Shown here in pieces: positions 7,889 through 15,686 of a stretch of DNA of 64,000 nucleotides (position 1 is its first letter; every line of letters starts with the position of its first letter). Under the pieces are notes generated by a model that saw only the letters and a list, made by a program, of their open reading frames with translations, was not told the origin of the DNA and made no database searches. The translations under genes were made by a program, and so were the position numbers. The stretch covers positions 1 through 64,000 of the forward strand of contig DATHAO010000042.1 in NCBI GenBank assembly GCA_035296625.1. Direction: 5' to 3'. The stretch comes from DATCLS01 sp035296625 (lineage in GTDB: Bacteria > Actinomycetota > Acidimicrobiia > Acidimicrobiales > VFJN01).

Positions 7889-8533
7889 TCACTTCGTGAC
7901 GTAGATGCCGTACCAGATCACGGCGTAGACGGCGATGGTCACGAACCAGTAGAGCGAGGCGGCGGAGACCCCCTCGGCCGCCCGGCCCGTGAGCTGGCCG
8001 CCCAGGGCCCGGAAGCCCATGACCAGCAGGAACAGCAGCCCGACACCGACCATGGCGATGTGCAGGCCGGCGATCGTGAAGATGAGCAGGGCGGGGGTTG
8101 AGTCGCCGACCCCGATGCCGATCTGCTGCAGGTTGTAGACGGCCCCGAGGATGAACGCGACCCCGAGCAGCAGGGTGACGCCCATGGCGAACAGGGCGTG
8201 GCCCCGGTCGTTACGGCGCAGCGCCCAGGCTGCCCACAGCACCGTGTCGGCGGACATGAGCAGCGTGACGAGGCCCATCGTGACGGGGGTGAGCTGGAGG
8301 TTCGTCTCCTCCGGCAGCCAGGCGTCGCCGCCGGCCACCACGTCGCTCCGCAGGCGCAGGTAGAGGCCGATCAGCGTCAGCACCAGCATGGCGGCGGCCC
8401 CGGTGGCGAGCGCCGTGCCCACCAGCAGCACCCGGGGGCGGGACGGCTCCGCGGGCGGGGCGTCGGACAGGACCTCGATCTCGGTGCCGGTGGCCGTCGC
8501 TGCCTCGGTGCCGATGGCCGTCGCTGCGCTCAC
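7889..8533 (-). CDS. Degenerate cytochrome c oxidase subunit III paralogue
   Basis: This 214-residue protein has five membrane helices and recognisable subunit III landmarks: AVYNLQQ where GQVYEF is expected, IAGLHIAMVGVGLLF for the FHGVHV helix, and SLYWFVTIAVY for LYWHFVD. The conserved glutamate has become Asn134, and the histidine after YW is lost. It begins with a GTG that overlaps the stop of the subunit I paralogue (GTGA), so the two are translationally coupled and probably made in equal amounts. It is likely the partner of that degenerate subunit I and not part of the catalytic oxidase, but a spare subunit III role cannot be excluded. Confidence 0.8.
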   Translation of the reverse strand: MSAATAIGTEAATATGTEIEVLSDAPPAEPSRPRVLLVGTALATGAAAMLVLTLIGLYLRLRSDVVAGGDAWLPEETNLQLTPVTMGLVTLLMSADTVLWAAWALRRNDRGHALFAMGVTLLLGVAFILGAVYNLQQIGIGVGDSTPALLIFTIAGLHIAMVGVGLLFLLVMGFRALGGQLTGRAAEGVSAASLYWFVTIAVYAVIWYGIYVTK

Positions 8534-10161
8534 GGCGCTGCCTCCGTCGATGCGGTGCTCGAAGCGTGGCGGGCGTCGTAGACCGGCGCCTCGGAGGCGA
8601 TCTCGGGCAGCGTCCCGAAGTTGCCGACCGCGGGCGGCGAGGCCGTCGCCCACTCGAGGGTGTGGCCCTCCCACGGGTCGTCGGCCACCTGGCCGGCGCC
8701 CCGGGGCTTGGCCATCGCCAGCAGGAAGGCGAGGATGCCGAGCACGACGATCACGCCGCCGATCAGGGACACGAGATTCAACGCCTCGACGGTGTCGATG
8801 TCGTCCACGCCCTCGGCCCCGCCGGCCACCAGGCGCAGCTGCCCCATGACCCCGGTGACCAGGTCGGGGACGGCGTAGATGAGGGTCCCGCCCAGCAGCA
8901 GCAGCGCCGAGAGGCCGAGCAGCGGCTCGGGGAGGAGCTTGCCGGCGAGCTTGGGCGACCAGAACGCCACGCCGGCGAACCCGGCGGCGATGGCCCCGAG
9001 GAGGACCAGGTTGGCCTGACCGGTCATCCACGTGGTGCCGTCGAGGTCGAGCGGCTTGATGACGGTCGCGACGCCCGCGGCCACGCCGGCCAGCACCAGC
9101 ACGGCGCCGGCGAGGCCGAGCAGGAGGGGGGCGCCGAGCCGGGGCGCGCCCTTGCGCAGCGTCGTGGCGAGAAGTCCGACGAGGCCGAGGACCGGCAGCG
9201 CGGCGACGACGCCGGTGGTGACCCACGGCCCACCGAACAGCCACGGCGTGTCGACCCCGCCGTCGTTGGTGACGCCGAGCTGGGCCCAGGCGCCGAACGC
9301 GAGGGCCCCGAACAGGCCGATGAGCAGGAGCGCCGCGTTGTGCTTGAACAGCCGGCGCCGGCCGAAGGTCGGCACGATGTCGCCGACGATGCCGAGGGCG
9401 GGCACGGCGAACGCGTAGACGGTCGGCTGCCAGAACACCCAGGCGATGTGGTCGTAGAGGCGGTCGGACCGGCCGACGAGCTGGCCGCCGTGGCGCAGGT
9501 CGACGTACGCGAGCACCAGCATGGCGGCGAGCACGGGCAGCGTGAGCACCCACACGACGCCGGCGACCAGCGACGACCAGGCGAACAGGGGGGTCCGGCG
9601 CAGGGTCAGACCCGGGGCCCGCAGCGTGATCACCGTGGTGACCACCGAGATGGCGGCGACGGTGTGTGCGACGAGGACGGCGGCCAAGGACACGACGAAC
9701 AGGTCCACGCCCTCGGCGTCGGAGCCGAACGGCCCGCCGTCGAATGCGAACGATGCGACCATCAGGGCGCCGGAGATGAGGTAGGTCCAGTAGGCGGCGG
9801 CGCTGACCCGGGGGAACGCCGTCGTGGCGGCGCCGACCTGCAGCGGCACGATCGCCGTGGCGAGGCCGAGCAGCAGCGGCAGCACCACCAGGAACAGCCC
9901 GGTGATCGTGTGCAAGGTGTACGCCCGGCCGAGGTCGTCGCCGAACACGTCGGCGGAGGACGTGTCGATGCGCTCGAGTCCCACCAGCACCCCGACCACG
10001 CCGGAGACGAGCAGGAAGATCAGCGACGTGCCGATGAACAGTTGGCCGATCGTCCGGGGGTTCCCCGACCCGACGACCGCCGCGACCCCGGAGGGCCGCG
10101 CCGCTGGCGTCGGATCGGCGGTCGCCGGGGCGACGGCGCGAGGGGCTTCGGTCACGGTCAT
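8530..10161 (-). CDS. Catalytically degenerate cytochrome c oxidase subunit I paralogue
   Basis: This 543-residue, roughly 12-helix protein aligns with CtaD throughout: YTLHTITGLF for the heme a helix, RAPGLTLRRTPLFAW, the VPTFGRRR loop, and even the C-terminal tail DPWEGHTLEW...NFGTLPE. The active site is gone, however. HPEVY is WQPTVY (Gln245, Thr247), the two CuB histidines are Gln294-Leu295, and HFHY is QAN (382-384). The D-channel Asp is Thr113, and no K-channel Lys is seen. Only His84 remains. It cannot bind CuB or heme a3 in the known way. It is the first gene of the oxidase operon with a CAGGGT hexamer six bases before ATG, so it is expressed and not a pseudogene. Confidence 0.88.
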   Translation of the reverse strand: MTVTEAPRAVAPATADPTPAARPSGVAAVVGSGNPRTIGQLFIGTSLIFLLVSGVVGVLVGLERIDTSSADVFGDDLGRAYTLHTITGLFLVVLPLLLGLATAIVPLQVGAATTAFPRVSAAAYWTYLISGALMVASFAFDGGPFGSDAEGVDLFVVSLAAVLVAHTVAAISVVTTVITLRAPGLTLRRTPLFAWSSLVAGVVWVLTLPVLAAMLVLAYVDLRHGGQLVGRSDRLYDHIAWVFWQPTVYAFAVPALGIVGDIVPTFGRRRLFKHNAALLLIGLFGALAFGAWAQLGVTNDGGVDTPWLFGGPWVTTGVVAALPVLGLVGLLATTLRKGAPRLGAPLLLGLAGAVLVLAGVAAGVATVIKPLDLDGTTWMTGQANLVLLGAIAAGFAGVAFWSPKLAGKLLPEPLLGLSALLLLGGTLIYAVPDLVTGVMGQLRLVAGGAEGVDDIDTVEALNLVSLIGGVIVVLGILAFLLAMAKPRGAGQVADDPWEGHTLEWATASPPAVGNFGTLPEIASEAPVYDARHASSTASTEAAP

Positions 10162-10167
10162 GTACGC

Positions 10168-10173
10168 ACCCTG
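10168..10173 (-). promoter_or_regulatory. Candidate leaderless -10 hexamer of the oxidase operon
   Basis: Read on the minus strand, CAGGGT is followed by 6 bases and the ATG of the subunit I paralogue. The gap matches the other leaderless starts in the window. It suggests that the eight oxidase genes form a transcript separate from ctaB. Confidence 0.4.
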
Positions 10174-10255
10174 GGCTGGCGACGAGTACGGCTCGGGAAT
10201 CTAGTCACATGCGGCTCGGAGCCACGAAAAAGCTGGTCGGACGCAAGGAGCGGCA

Positions 10256-11152
10256 TCACAGTCCGGAACGGATGAGCTGGTCCAACGCCATGGCGCCGAA
10301 CAGCAGCGTGATGTACGAGATGGACCATGTGAACACCCGCATCGCCACCTCGGGCGAGGAGTCGTGCAGCAGCCGTGTGGCGTAGTACGTGAACACTGCG
10401 CCCAGCAGCACGGCGGCCGCCAGGTAGAGGACGCCCATGCCGGCGACCGGGGCGAAGGCCACGGTGAGCGCCCACAGCAGGAGCGTGTACAGGAGGATGC
10501 GCGTGGCCGTCGTACGCAGGCTGGCCACCACCGGCAGCATCGGCACGTCGACCTTGGCGTAGTCCTCGCGGTAGCGGATGGCCAGCGCCCAGAAGTGCGG
10601 TGGCGTCCAGTAGAAGATGATGGCGAAGAGCACGAGCGGTGGCCAGTCCAGGCTGTTCGTCACGGCCGACCAGCCGATCAGCACCGGAACGGCGCCGGCG
10701 GCGCCCCCGATGACGATGTTGCGGCTCGACGTGCGCTTCAGCCACAGCGTGTAGACGAACACGTAGAACAGGCACGCCGCCACTGCCAGCGAGGCGGACA
10801 GCAGGTTGACCGTCGCCCACAGGAAGAGGAAGGCCGCCACCTCGATGGCGACGGCGAAGGTCAGCGCGTCCCGCGGCGTGACCCGGCCGCTGGCGATCGG
10901 CCGCCCCTTCGTGCGGTCCATCACCTTGTCGATGTCGCGGTCGACGTACATGTTGATGGCGTTCGCACCGCCGGCGGCCAGCGTGCCGCCGATCACGGTC
11001 GCCGCCATGAGCCACACGGACGGGAGGCCGCGCTCGGCCACGATCATCGTCGGCACGGTCGTCACGAGCAGCAACTCGATGATGCGCGGCTTGGTCAGGG
11101 CCACGTAGGCACCGATCGTTGCGCGAGTCGAACGCTGCTCGGTCTCCAACAC
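10256..11152 (-). CDS. ctaB: Protoheme IX farnesyltransferase (heme O synthase)
   Basis: This 298-residue UbiA-family membrane enzyme attaches a farnesyl group to heme B to make heme O, the first step to heme A. The first aspartate-rich motif NxxxDxxxD is seen in NAINMYVDRDIDKVMDRT, and the second conserved region is YTLWLKRTSSRN. About nine helices are predicted. The GTG at 11152 is chosen because TAGGCT lies 8 bases upstream, the leaderless pattern of this genome; a TTG at 11191 would add 13 unconserved residues. It lies divergent to ctaA and upstream of the oxidase operon, so the two heme A enzymes share one intergenic promoter region. Confidence 0.93.
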   Translation of the reverse strand: MLETEQRSTRATIGAYVALTKPRIIELLLVTTVPTMIVAERGLPSVWLMAATVIGGTLAAGGANAINMYVDRDIDKVMDRTKGRPIASGRVTPRDALTFAVAIEVAAFLFLWATVNLLSASLAVAACLFYVFVYTLWLKRTSSRNIVIGGAAGAVPVLIGWSAVTNSLDWPPLVLFAIIFYWTPPHFWALAIRYREDYAKVDVPMLPVVASLRTTATRILLYTLLLWALTVAFAPVAGMGVLYLAAAVLLGAVFTYYATRLLHDSSPEVAMRVFTWSISYITLLFGAMALDQLIRSGL

Positions 11153-11160
11153 CGCGGCGC

Positions 11161-11166
11161 AGCCTA
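11161..11166 (-). promoter_or_regulatory. Candidate -10 hexamer of ctaB
   Basis: TAGGCT on the minus strand lies 8 bases before the GTG at 11152. Confidence 0.4.
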
Positions 11167-11237
11167 GGACCGGGCCCCGGAGAACGGCCAAAGGGCCGCG
11201 GGGCCACCTGCATTCGCCCGGTCGGCGCCACCGTCCG

Positions 11238-11243
11238 TAGCCT
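11238..11243 (+). promoter_or_regulatory. Candidate leaderless -10 hexamer of ctaA
   Basis: TAGCCT lies exactly 6 bases before the GTG at 11250, which favours that GTG over the one at 11247. Confidence 0.45.
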
Positions 11244-11249
11244 GACGTG

Positions 11250-12257
11250 GTGCGGTTACGTGCCCTCGCCCACCTCGTCGCCGCGCTCCACCGGGTCGTG
11301 GTGCGGGTCCCCTACCGGCGCATCACGCTGGTCACGCTGGCCTCGCTCGTCCTCATCATGGTTACCGGCGCCGCCGTGCGGCTGACCGACTCGGGCCTCG
11401 GCTGCTCGACGTGGCCGTCGTGCGAGCCCGACAGCCTCACGCCGCACTCCGCATCCGACCTCAACGGCATGGTCGAGTTCGTGAACCGCCTGATCACCGG
11501 CGTGGTCATGCTCTTCACGGTCGTCGCCGTGGTGGGCGCCCGGGCCCGGCGGCACGAGCGGCCGGACCTCTACCGCTGGTCGCTCGGCCTTCCCGTGTGG
11601 GTGCTCGGCAACGCCGTCGTCGGCGGCCTCGTCGTGATCATGCACCTGGCGCCGCTGTCGGTGATCGGCCACTTCCTCGTGTCGCTCGGCGCGGTGTGGA
11701 ACGCCGTGGTGCTGCACCAGCGGGCCGGCGAGCCGGCGGCTCCCGGCGGCGCCCGGCGGCCGCTCGCCACGCCAACCGTCGTCACCGCGTGCCGGCTGCT
11801 GCTGGTGGCCTCGGTGCTGGTGATCGTCTCCGGCACGGTGGTCACGGGCAGCGGCCCCCACGCCGGGGACGAGCGGGCCGACCGGCTCGACTTCGTGGTC
11901 GGCGACGTGGCCCGCCTGCACGGCGTAGCGGTGATGCTGTTCCTGGCTCTCACGCTGGCCGTGCTGTGGATGGTCCGGCGCGGCGACGCGGCCCCGTCCG
12001 TCGACCGCCGGCTGCGGGAGCTCCTCGTCGTGCTCGTGGCGCAGGCGGCGGTCGGCTACACGCAGTACTTCACGGGCGTCCCCGCCCTCCTGGTGGGCGT
12101 CCACGTGCTGGGGGCGGCACTCGTGTGGGTCGCCGTCGTCCGTGTGTCCCTGGGCCTGCGCGAGCCCGCCGTCGGGCCCGCCACCGCCCCGGCCGGCGAG
12201 GCGCGTGTGGGTGCCGTCGCGGTTCCGTCGGACAGGCGCTCCGCGGCGCCGGCCTGA
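11250..12257 (+). CDS. ctaA: Heme A synthase (CtaA/COX15 family)
   Basis: This protein of 335 residues and eight helices oxidises heme O to heme A in the membrane. The family motif TGAAVRLTDSGLGCSTWPSC, with its extracellular cysteine pair, is clear near residues 31-50. The first heme ligand helix reads VEFVNRLIT (Asn where many bacteria have His, as often in actinobacteria), and MHLAPLSVIGHFLVS and LHGVAV carry further histidines. The last 40 residues are alanine/proline rich. It is divergent from ctaB. The GTG at 11250 is chosen from the -10 spacing; the neighbouring GTG at 11247 is an equally readable start. Confidence 0.93.
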   Translation: MRLRALAHLVAALHRVVVRVPYRRITLVTLASLVLIMVTGAAVRLTDSGLGCSTWPSCEPDSLTPHSASDLNGMVEFVNRLITGVVMLFTVVAVVGARARRHERPDLYRWSLGLPVWVLGNAVVGGLVVIMHLAPLSVIGHFLVSLGAVWNAVVLHQRAGEPAAPGGARRPLATPTVVTACRLLLVASVLVIVSGTVVTGSGPHAGDERADRLDFVVGDVARLHGVAVMLFLALTLAVLWMVRRGDAAPSVDRRLRELLVVLVAQAAVGYTQYFTGVPALLVGVHVLGAALVWVAVVRVSLGLREPAVGPATAPAGEARVGAVAVPSDRRSAAPA

Positions 12258-12322
12258 GGCGATCCGGTAGGAATCTGCGCCACCCGTCGAAGATTCCCGA
12301 TCGCCATGCGAGAATGGAGGCG

Positions 12323-12625
12323 ATGCCAGCTCCCGGTCCACTCGTGGCGCCCGCCGAGGTCGACCAGCCGGTCGACGAGGTCCACGTCGACCCCGACCGG
12401 CCGTGGGTGGTCATCGTGTGGAACGACCCCATCAACCTCATGAGCTACGTCACGTTCGTGCTCCAGAAGCTGTTCGGGTACCCGCTCGAGGTGGCCGAGA
12501 AGCTGATGCTCCAGGTGCACTACGAGGGTCGGGCGGTCGTCTCGAACGGGCCCCGCGAGAAGGCCGAGCTCGACGTGTTCCGCCTCCACGAGCACGGCCT
12601 CTGGGCCACCATGCAGCAGGACTGA
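12323..12625 (+). CDS. clpS: ATP-dependent Clp protease adaptor ClpS
   Basis: This roughly 100-residue protein is the ClpS adaptor that delivers N-degron substrates to ClpC/ClpA-ClpP. The core VIVWNDPINLMSYVTFVL carries the substrate-pocket Asn-Asp and the Met, and KLMLQVHYEGRAVV matches the family helix with the conserved His. The C-terminal RLHEHGLWATM is typical. The ATG at 12323 has GGAGG very close (2 bases), so the in-frame ATG at 12314 is a reasonable alternative. It is followed 20 bases later by a DUF2017 gene, an arrangement common in actinobacteria. Confidence 0.93.
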   Translation: MPAPGPLVAPAEVDQPVDEVHVDPDRPWVVIVWNDPINLMSYVTFVLQKLFGYPLEVAEKLMLQVHYEGRAVVSNGPREKAELDVFRLHEHGLWATMQQD

Positions 12626-12645
12626 CCACTGAGTCGAGGTTCGTG

Positions 12646-13146
12646 ATGTTCTCCCGCGACCGCGTCCGCCGGAAGGCCAGGGGCCGCTACCAGATCCGGC
12701 TGCGCCCCAACGAGCGGGTGCTGCTCGCCGGCCTGGTGGAGCAGCTGCGCGAGCAGCTGCTGGCGTCGACCGACGACCCGTCGGTCCGCCGCTTGTTCCC
12801 GCCGGCGTACCCCGACGACGCCGAGCGCGACGCGGGTTACCAGGTGCTGACCCGCGACGAGCTGCTCGAGCAGCGGTTGGCGGCCCTCGATGTGGTGGAG
12901 CGCACGCTCGACGGTGGCAGCGACCTCGACGACACCGAGATGACGGCGTGGCTGGGCACGCTCAACTCGCTGCGGCTCGTGCTCGGCACCCGCCTCGACG
13001 TCGACGAGGAACCACCCGAGCTCGACGAGACCGACTCGCTGGCGCCGGCCTACGCCGTCTACGAGTACTTGGGCTGGGTGCTGTCGCAGGTGGTCGACGC
13101 GCTCAGCGGTGACCTGCCACCGCCCACGGCCGAGACGAAGGCGTAG
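12646..13146 (+). CDS. DUF2017 family protein
   Basis: This 166-residue soluble protein fits the actinobacterial DUF2017 family that follows clpS in many genomes. It starts RDRVRRKARGRYQIRL, then has a helical acidic body with LFPPAYPDD and RDELLEQRLAALDVVE segments and a C-terminal region SLRLVLGTRLDVDEE...YEYLGWVLSQVVDAL. The biochemical role of the family is not known to me; association with ClpS suggests protein turnover. The ATG at 12646 has GAGG 6 bases upstream; a GTG directly before it (12643) is an alternative. Confidence 0.85.
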   Translation: MFSRDRVRRKARGRYQIRLRPNERVLLAGLVEQLREQLLASTDDPSVRRLFPPAYPDDAERDAGYQVLTRDELLEQRLAALDVVERTLDGGSDLDDTEMTAWLGTLNSLRLVLGTRLDVDEEPPELDETDSLAPAYAVYEYLGWVLSQVVDALSGDLPPPTAETKA

Positions 13147-13222
13147 CGGCGCTCCGCCGGCGGCTCGGGCCTCGGGGCGCGGCCCTCGCGACCACAGCGG
13201 CCGGGCGTGGCCGGTCGGCGGC

Positions 13223-13627
13223 TCAGCCGGCCGTGGTCGAGGTGGGCGGGCGGCCGGCGGCCTCGGGGTCCCCGCCCAGGCATTCGGCCAGCTCCTCCTG
13301 CGGGATCTTCGTCGCCTGGTCCTCGGGCGTCAGCGTCATCGGTCCGTCGAGGTAGCCCCAAGCGAGGTCGTTCCAGAGGAGGTTGCGGTCGTCCTCGCAG
13401 TCGATGCGGATCGGCAACGGCGTGAGCAGGTCTCCCGAGGCAGCGAGGCAGGCCTGTCCGAAGTCGCCGCTCGTGACCTTCTGGCCCTCGGTGTAGATGT
13501 CGCTGCAGGCGGGGATGTCGGCCGGGGGCACGCTGTTGCTGGCCACGGTCCTGTCCCCGCCGGAGCTGCACCCGACGGACGCAGCGGCGGCGGCGAGCAC
13601 GGCGGCGGCGATCGCGGTCCTCCCCAT
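13223..13627 (-). CDS. Small secreted lipoprotein of unknown function
   Basis: This 134-residue protein begins with a lipoprotein signal peptide (short basic start, alanine-rich core, lipobox SVGC at residues 17-20) and then a hydrophilic domain with five further cysteines (in PACSDIY, QACLAAS, IDCEDD, AECLGG and CSS at the lipidation site). It should be anchored outside the membrane and perhaps disulfide bonded. I do not recognise the family. TACGCT lies 9 bases before the ATG, so the transcript is nearly leaderless. It converges on the DUF2017 gene, with about 75 bases between them. Confidence 0.75.
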   Translation of the reverse strand: MGRTAIAAAVLAAAAASVGCSSGGDRTVASNSVPPADIPACSDIYTEGQKVTSGDFGQACLAASGDLLTPLPIRIDCEDDRNLLWNDLAWGYLDGPMTLTPEDQATKIPQEELAECLGGDPEAAGRPPTSTTAG

Positions 13628-13636
13628 CGGGTCGAG

Positions 13637-13642
13637 AGCGTA
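13637..13642 (-). promoter_or_regulatory. Candidate -10 hexamer of the small lipoprotein gene
   Basis: TACGCT on the minus strand, 9 bases before the ATG at 13627; the same hexamer precedes purL, purS and the CDP-alcohol phosphotransferase gene. Confidence 0.35.
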
Positions 13643-13767
13643 GGCGCGTGGCGGTCCGCGATGCCCTTCGACGGCCGCGACGGCGGCCGTCCGGGAGCGG
13701 CCGGCGGCGGTTTGGAGCTTCTGGAGGGGCTGCTACTGTGACCCGGCGCTTCACCAGCGGAGTCCGA

Positions 13768-13840
13768 GCCCCCATCGTCCAGTGGCCTAGGACGCCGCCC
13801 TTTCAAGGCGGTAACACGGGTTCGAATCCCGTTGGGGGTG
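13768..13840 (+). tRNA. tRNA-Glu (anticodon TTC)
   Basis: This 73-base sequence folds as a cloverleaf: acceptor GCCCCCA pairs with TGGGGGT (a G-T at the end pair), the anticodon stem is CCGCC/GGCGG around the loop CTTTCAA with anticodon TTC reading GAA, and the T arm is ACGGG-TTCGAAT-CCCGT. The discriminator base is G, and no CCA is encoded. Confidence 0.96.
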
Positions 13841-13857
13841 CGCACACAGTGTTACGT

Positions 13858-13932
13858 GGTCCCGTGGTGCAGTTTGGAGTGCACGCCGGCCTGTCAAGCC
13901 GGAGGTCGCGGGTTCAAATCCCGTCGGGACCG
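13858..13932 (+). tRNA. tRNA-Asp (anticodon GTC)
   Basis: This 75-base cloverleaf has acceptor GGTCCCG pairing with CGGGACC, anticodon stem CCGGC/GCCGG with loop CTGTCAA (anticodon GTC, reading GAC), and T loop TTCAAAT. The discriminator is G; CCA is not encoded. It lies 17 bases after tRNA-Glu, probably co-transcribed. Confidence 0.96.
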
Positions 13933-13973
13933 CCCAACCTCGCTCCTGCCCCGGGTACGGCGGGGTTGCGAAC

Positions 13974-14046
13974 GGTCGGGTAGCTCAGTTGGCAGAGCGT
14001 CCGCCTGAAAAGCGGAAGGTCACCGGATCGACGCCGGTCCCGACCA
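13974..14046 (+). tRNA. tRNA-Phe (anticodon GAA)
   Basis: This 73-base cloverleaf has acceptor GGTCGGG/CCCGACC, anticodon stem TCCGC/GCGGA with loop CTGAAAA (anticodon GAA) and T stem ACCGG/CCGGT. The T loop reads ATCGACG, so position 54 is A where T is nearly universal. The discriminator is A. It is the last tRNA before the polysaccharide island. Confidence 0.93.
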
Positions 14047-14050
14047 CTCA

Positions 14051-14076
14051 GATGGCCAGGCCTGAGGCCTGGTCAT
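14051..14076 (+). terminator. Hairpin behind the tRNA cluster
   Basis: A 12-base-pair stem (GATGGCCAGGCC with GGCCTGGTCATC, one G-T pair) with loop TGA starts 5 bases after tRNA-Phe. It has no T-run, as is common for GC-rich actinobacterial terminators. It is perhaps the end of the tRNA transcript. Confidence 0.5.
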
Positions 14077-14369
14077 CCGCCGTTTCGGCGCCGATCGAGT
14101 GGCCAGCAGCCAACACCTCGTCGGGCGTCCTGTCGGCGCGGACCTTCTGTAAGCGGGGCGGGACTCCGTATCGACGCAAGTCCATCGGCACCCGGACGAG
14201 GTGGGCGCGCCGCCGATGCCTCCCGGTGTGCCGCTACACCCACTCGCCGCGAGCACCGCCACGATGAGGCAGGCGGCTGGCCCGACACCCTCCACGGCGT
14301 ACCGGTCGCACCACCCCGCGTGAACCTCCCCGCCCCCGACGCCCTGGCAGGGGGCGGGTCGGTGGTCGT
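14077..14369. other. Gap with no supported gene
   Basis: Between the tRNA hairpin and the end of the first glycosyltransferase gene I see no convincing gene. Open frames exist on both strands, but they overlap the tRNA or have arginine-rich, non-protein-like composition. This would be one edge of the island proposed below. Confidence 0.5.
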
Positions 14370-15686
14370 TCAAGTCGCGCCCGAGCGCCGGGCCGCCGAG
14401 GCGTCAGCGGCGGGGAGGGGCGACCGCACCCCACAGCGGCGGCCGGTGGCCTCGCCTCGACGGCTGAAGCCCTCGGCCAGCCGAAACGCGAGCGACTCGT
14501 AGCCCCGCGCGACGTCGTCCCAGCGGTATCGGCGTGCGGCACGCGCCTGCAGCGACGAACCGTAGGTCTGGCAGCGTTCGGTATCGCGCTCCGCGGCTTC
14601 GACGACCCGCGCCACGCCAGCTTCGTCGGAGAAGAGCCAGCTGTCGTCGCCGACCACCTCGCGGTTGAACTCGACGTCGTAGGCCGCCACCGCGGCACCC
14701 GCCCCCATCGCGCGGAGCAGGGAGGGGTTGGTTCCGCCGACCGAGTGCCCGTGCAGGTAGAGCAGGGCGTGCCCGTACAGCTGGTTGAGCTGGCCCTGGT
14801 CCCACATCGGGCCGACGAGCTTGATCCTCGAATCGGACTCGGCGATGGCGCGGACCGCCGCCGCGAAGTCGTTGCTGTAGGGCGCGCCGCCGACGACGAC
14901 GAGGGGAAGCGTCGCGCCGCTCGAGCGGTAGCCCCGGGCGATGACGTCGACTTGGTTCTCGGGTTCGAGTCGGGCGACCACCAGGTGGAACTTCTTCGCG
15001 ACGACGTCGAGCTCGGTCAGCCGGTCGTCGGGCACGGCGCGGAGCACGGGGGCGCCATAGGCGAGGAGCTCGGTGCTGGCGTGGAAGTCCTTCCAGAAGT
15101 AGTCGGCGATCGCCGGTGCGTCGGCGATGAGCGCGTCGGCCCACCGCACGGCGAGCGCCTCCGCCGTGCGGTAATAGCGCCTGCCGACGCCCGCCCACTT
15201 GGAACGGCGCCACTCGAGCCCGTCCACGTGGACCGCGACCGGCAGCTGGGAGGCGTGGAGCAGCGGAAGGAACACCGCGTTGGCGGAGTTGAACACGAAC
15301 GCGACGTCGTGCCCGCGGGTCAGCAGGACATGGAGCGAGGACAGTGCGGAATGGCTCAGCGTCTCCGCCGACCGCACCCGGAGCGCCGGCAGGGTCACCA
15401 GGCGCATGCCGAGATGCTCGCTCGGCGCCTCAGCGGTCGGGCGACATTGCCGGCAGTAGACCGTGACCTCGTGGCCGAGCCGGACGAGCCGCCGGCCGAT
15501 CTCTTCGACGGCGGTCTCGAAGCCCCCGTAGCGGGCCGGCACGCCGCGTGTCCCGATCACGGCGATCCGGAGCCGGCCGTTCGACCGTACGCCGGCCGTC
15601 CCCGCCTGCGGGGCAGTCCGCGTCGCGGGGCGAGGACCGCGCACACGACCGCCGTGGGAAGAGCCTCGGTCGTTCACTATCCCCAC
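14370..15686 (-). CDS. Glycosyltransferase, DUF1972/GT4 family (rhamnosyltransferase-like)
   Basis: This 438-residue GT-B enzyme carries the DUF1972 N-terminal signature IGTRGVPARYGGFET at residues 44-58, found in rhamnosyl- and related glycosyltransferases of capsule and O-antigen loci, and a C-terminal GT4-like donor domain with LVVARLEPENQVDVI and GTNPSLLRAMGAGA. It would transfer an activated sugar to a lipid-linked intermediate on the cytoplasmic face. It starts with GTG; the first 35 residues are low complexity, so the true start may be further in, but no better start codon is visible. It is the first gene of the polysaccharide island and reads towards the tRNAs. Confidence 0.88.
   Translation of the reverse strand: MGIVNDRGSSHGGRVRGPRPATRTAPQAGTAGVRSNGRLRIAVIGTRGVPARYGGFETAVEEIGRRLVRLGHEVTVYCRQCRPTAEAPSEHLGMRLVTLPALRVRSAETLSHSALSSLHVLLTRGHDVAFVFNSANAVFLPLLHASQLPVAVHVDGLEWRRSKWAGVGRRYYRTAEALAVRWADALIADAPAIADYFWKDFHASTELLAYGAPVLRAVPDDRLTELDVVAKKFHLVVARLEPENQVDVIARGYRSSGATLPLVVVGGAPYSNDFAAAVRAIAESDSRIKLVGPMWDQGQLNQLYGHALLYLHGHSVGGTNPSLLRAMGAGAAVAAYDVEFNREVVGDDSWLFSDEAGVARVVEAAERDTERCQTYGSSLQARAARRYRWDDVARGYESLAFRLAEGFSRRGEATGRRCGVRSPLPAADASAARRSGAT

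Noticed and set aside
14020..14373. Minus-strand frame with a lipobox-like VAVLAASGC between tRNA-Phe and the first glycosyltransferase
   Set aside because: It overlaps the tRNA, lacks a basic signal start, has no ribosome binding site and continues as arginine-rich sequence; not supported as a gene.
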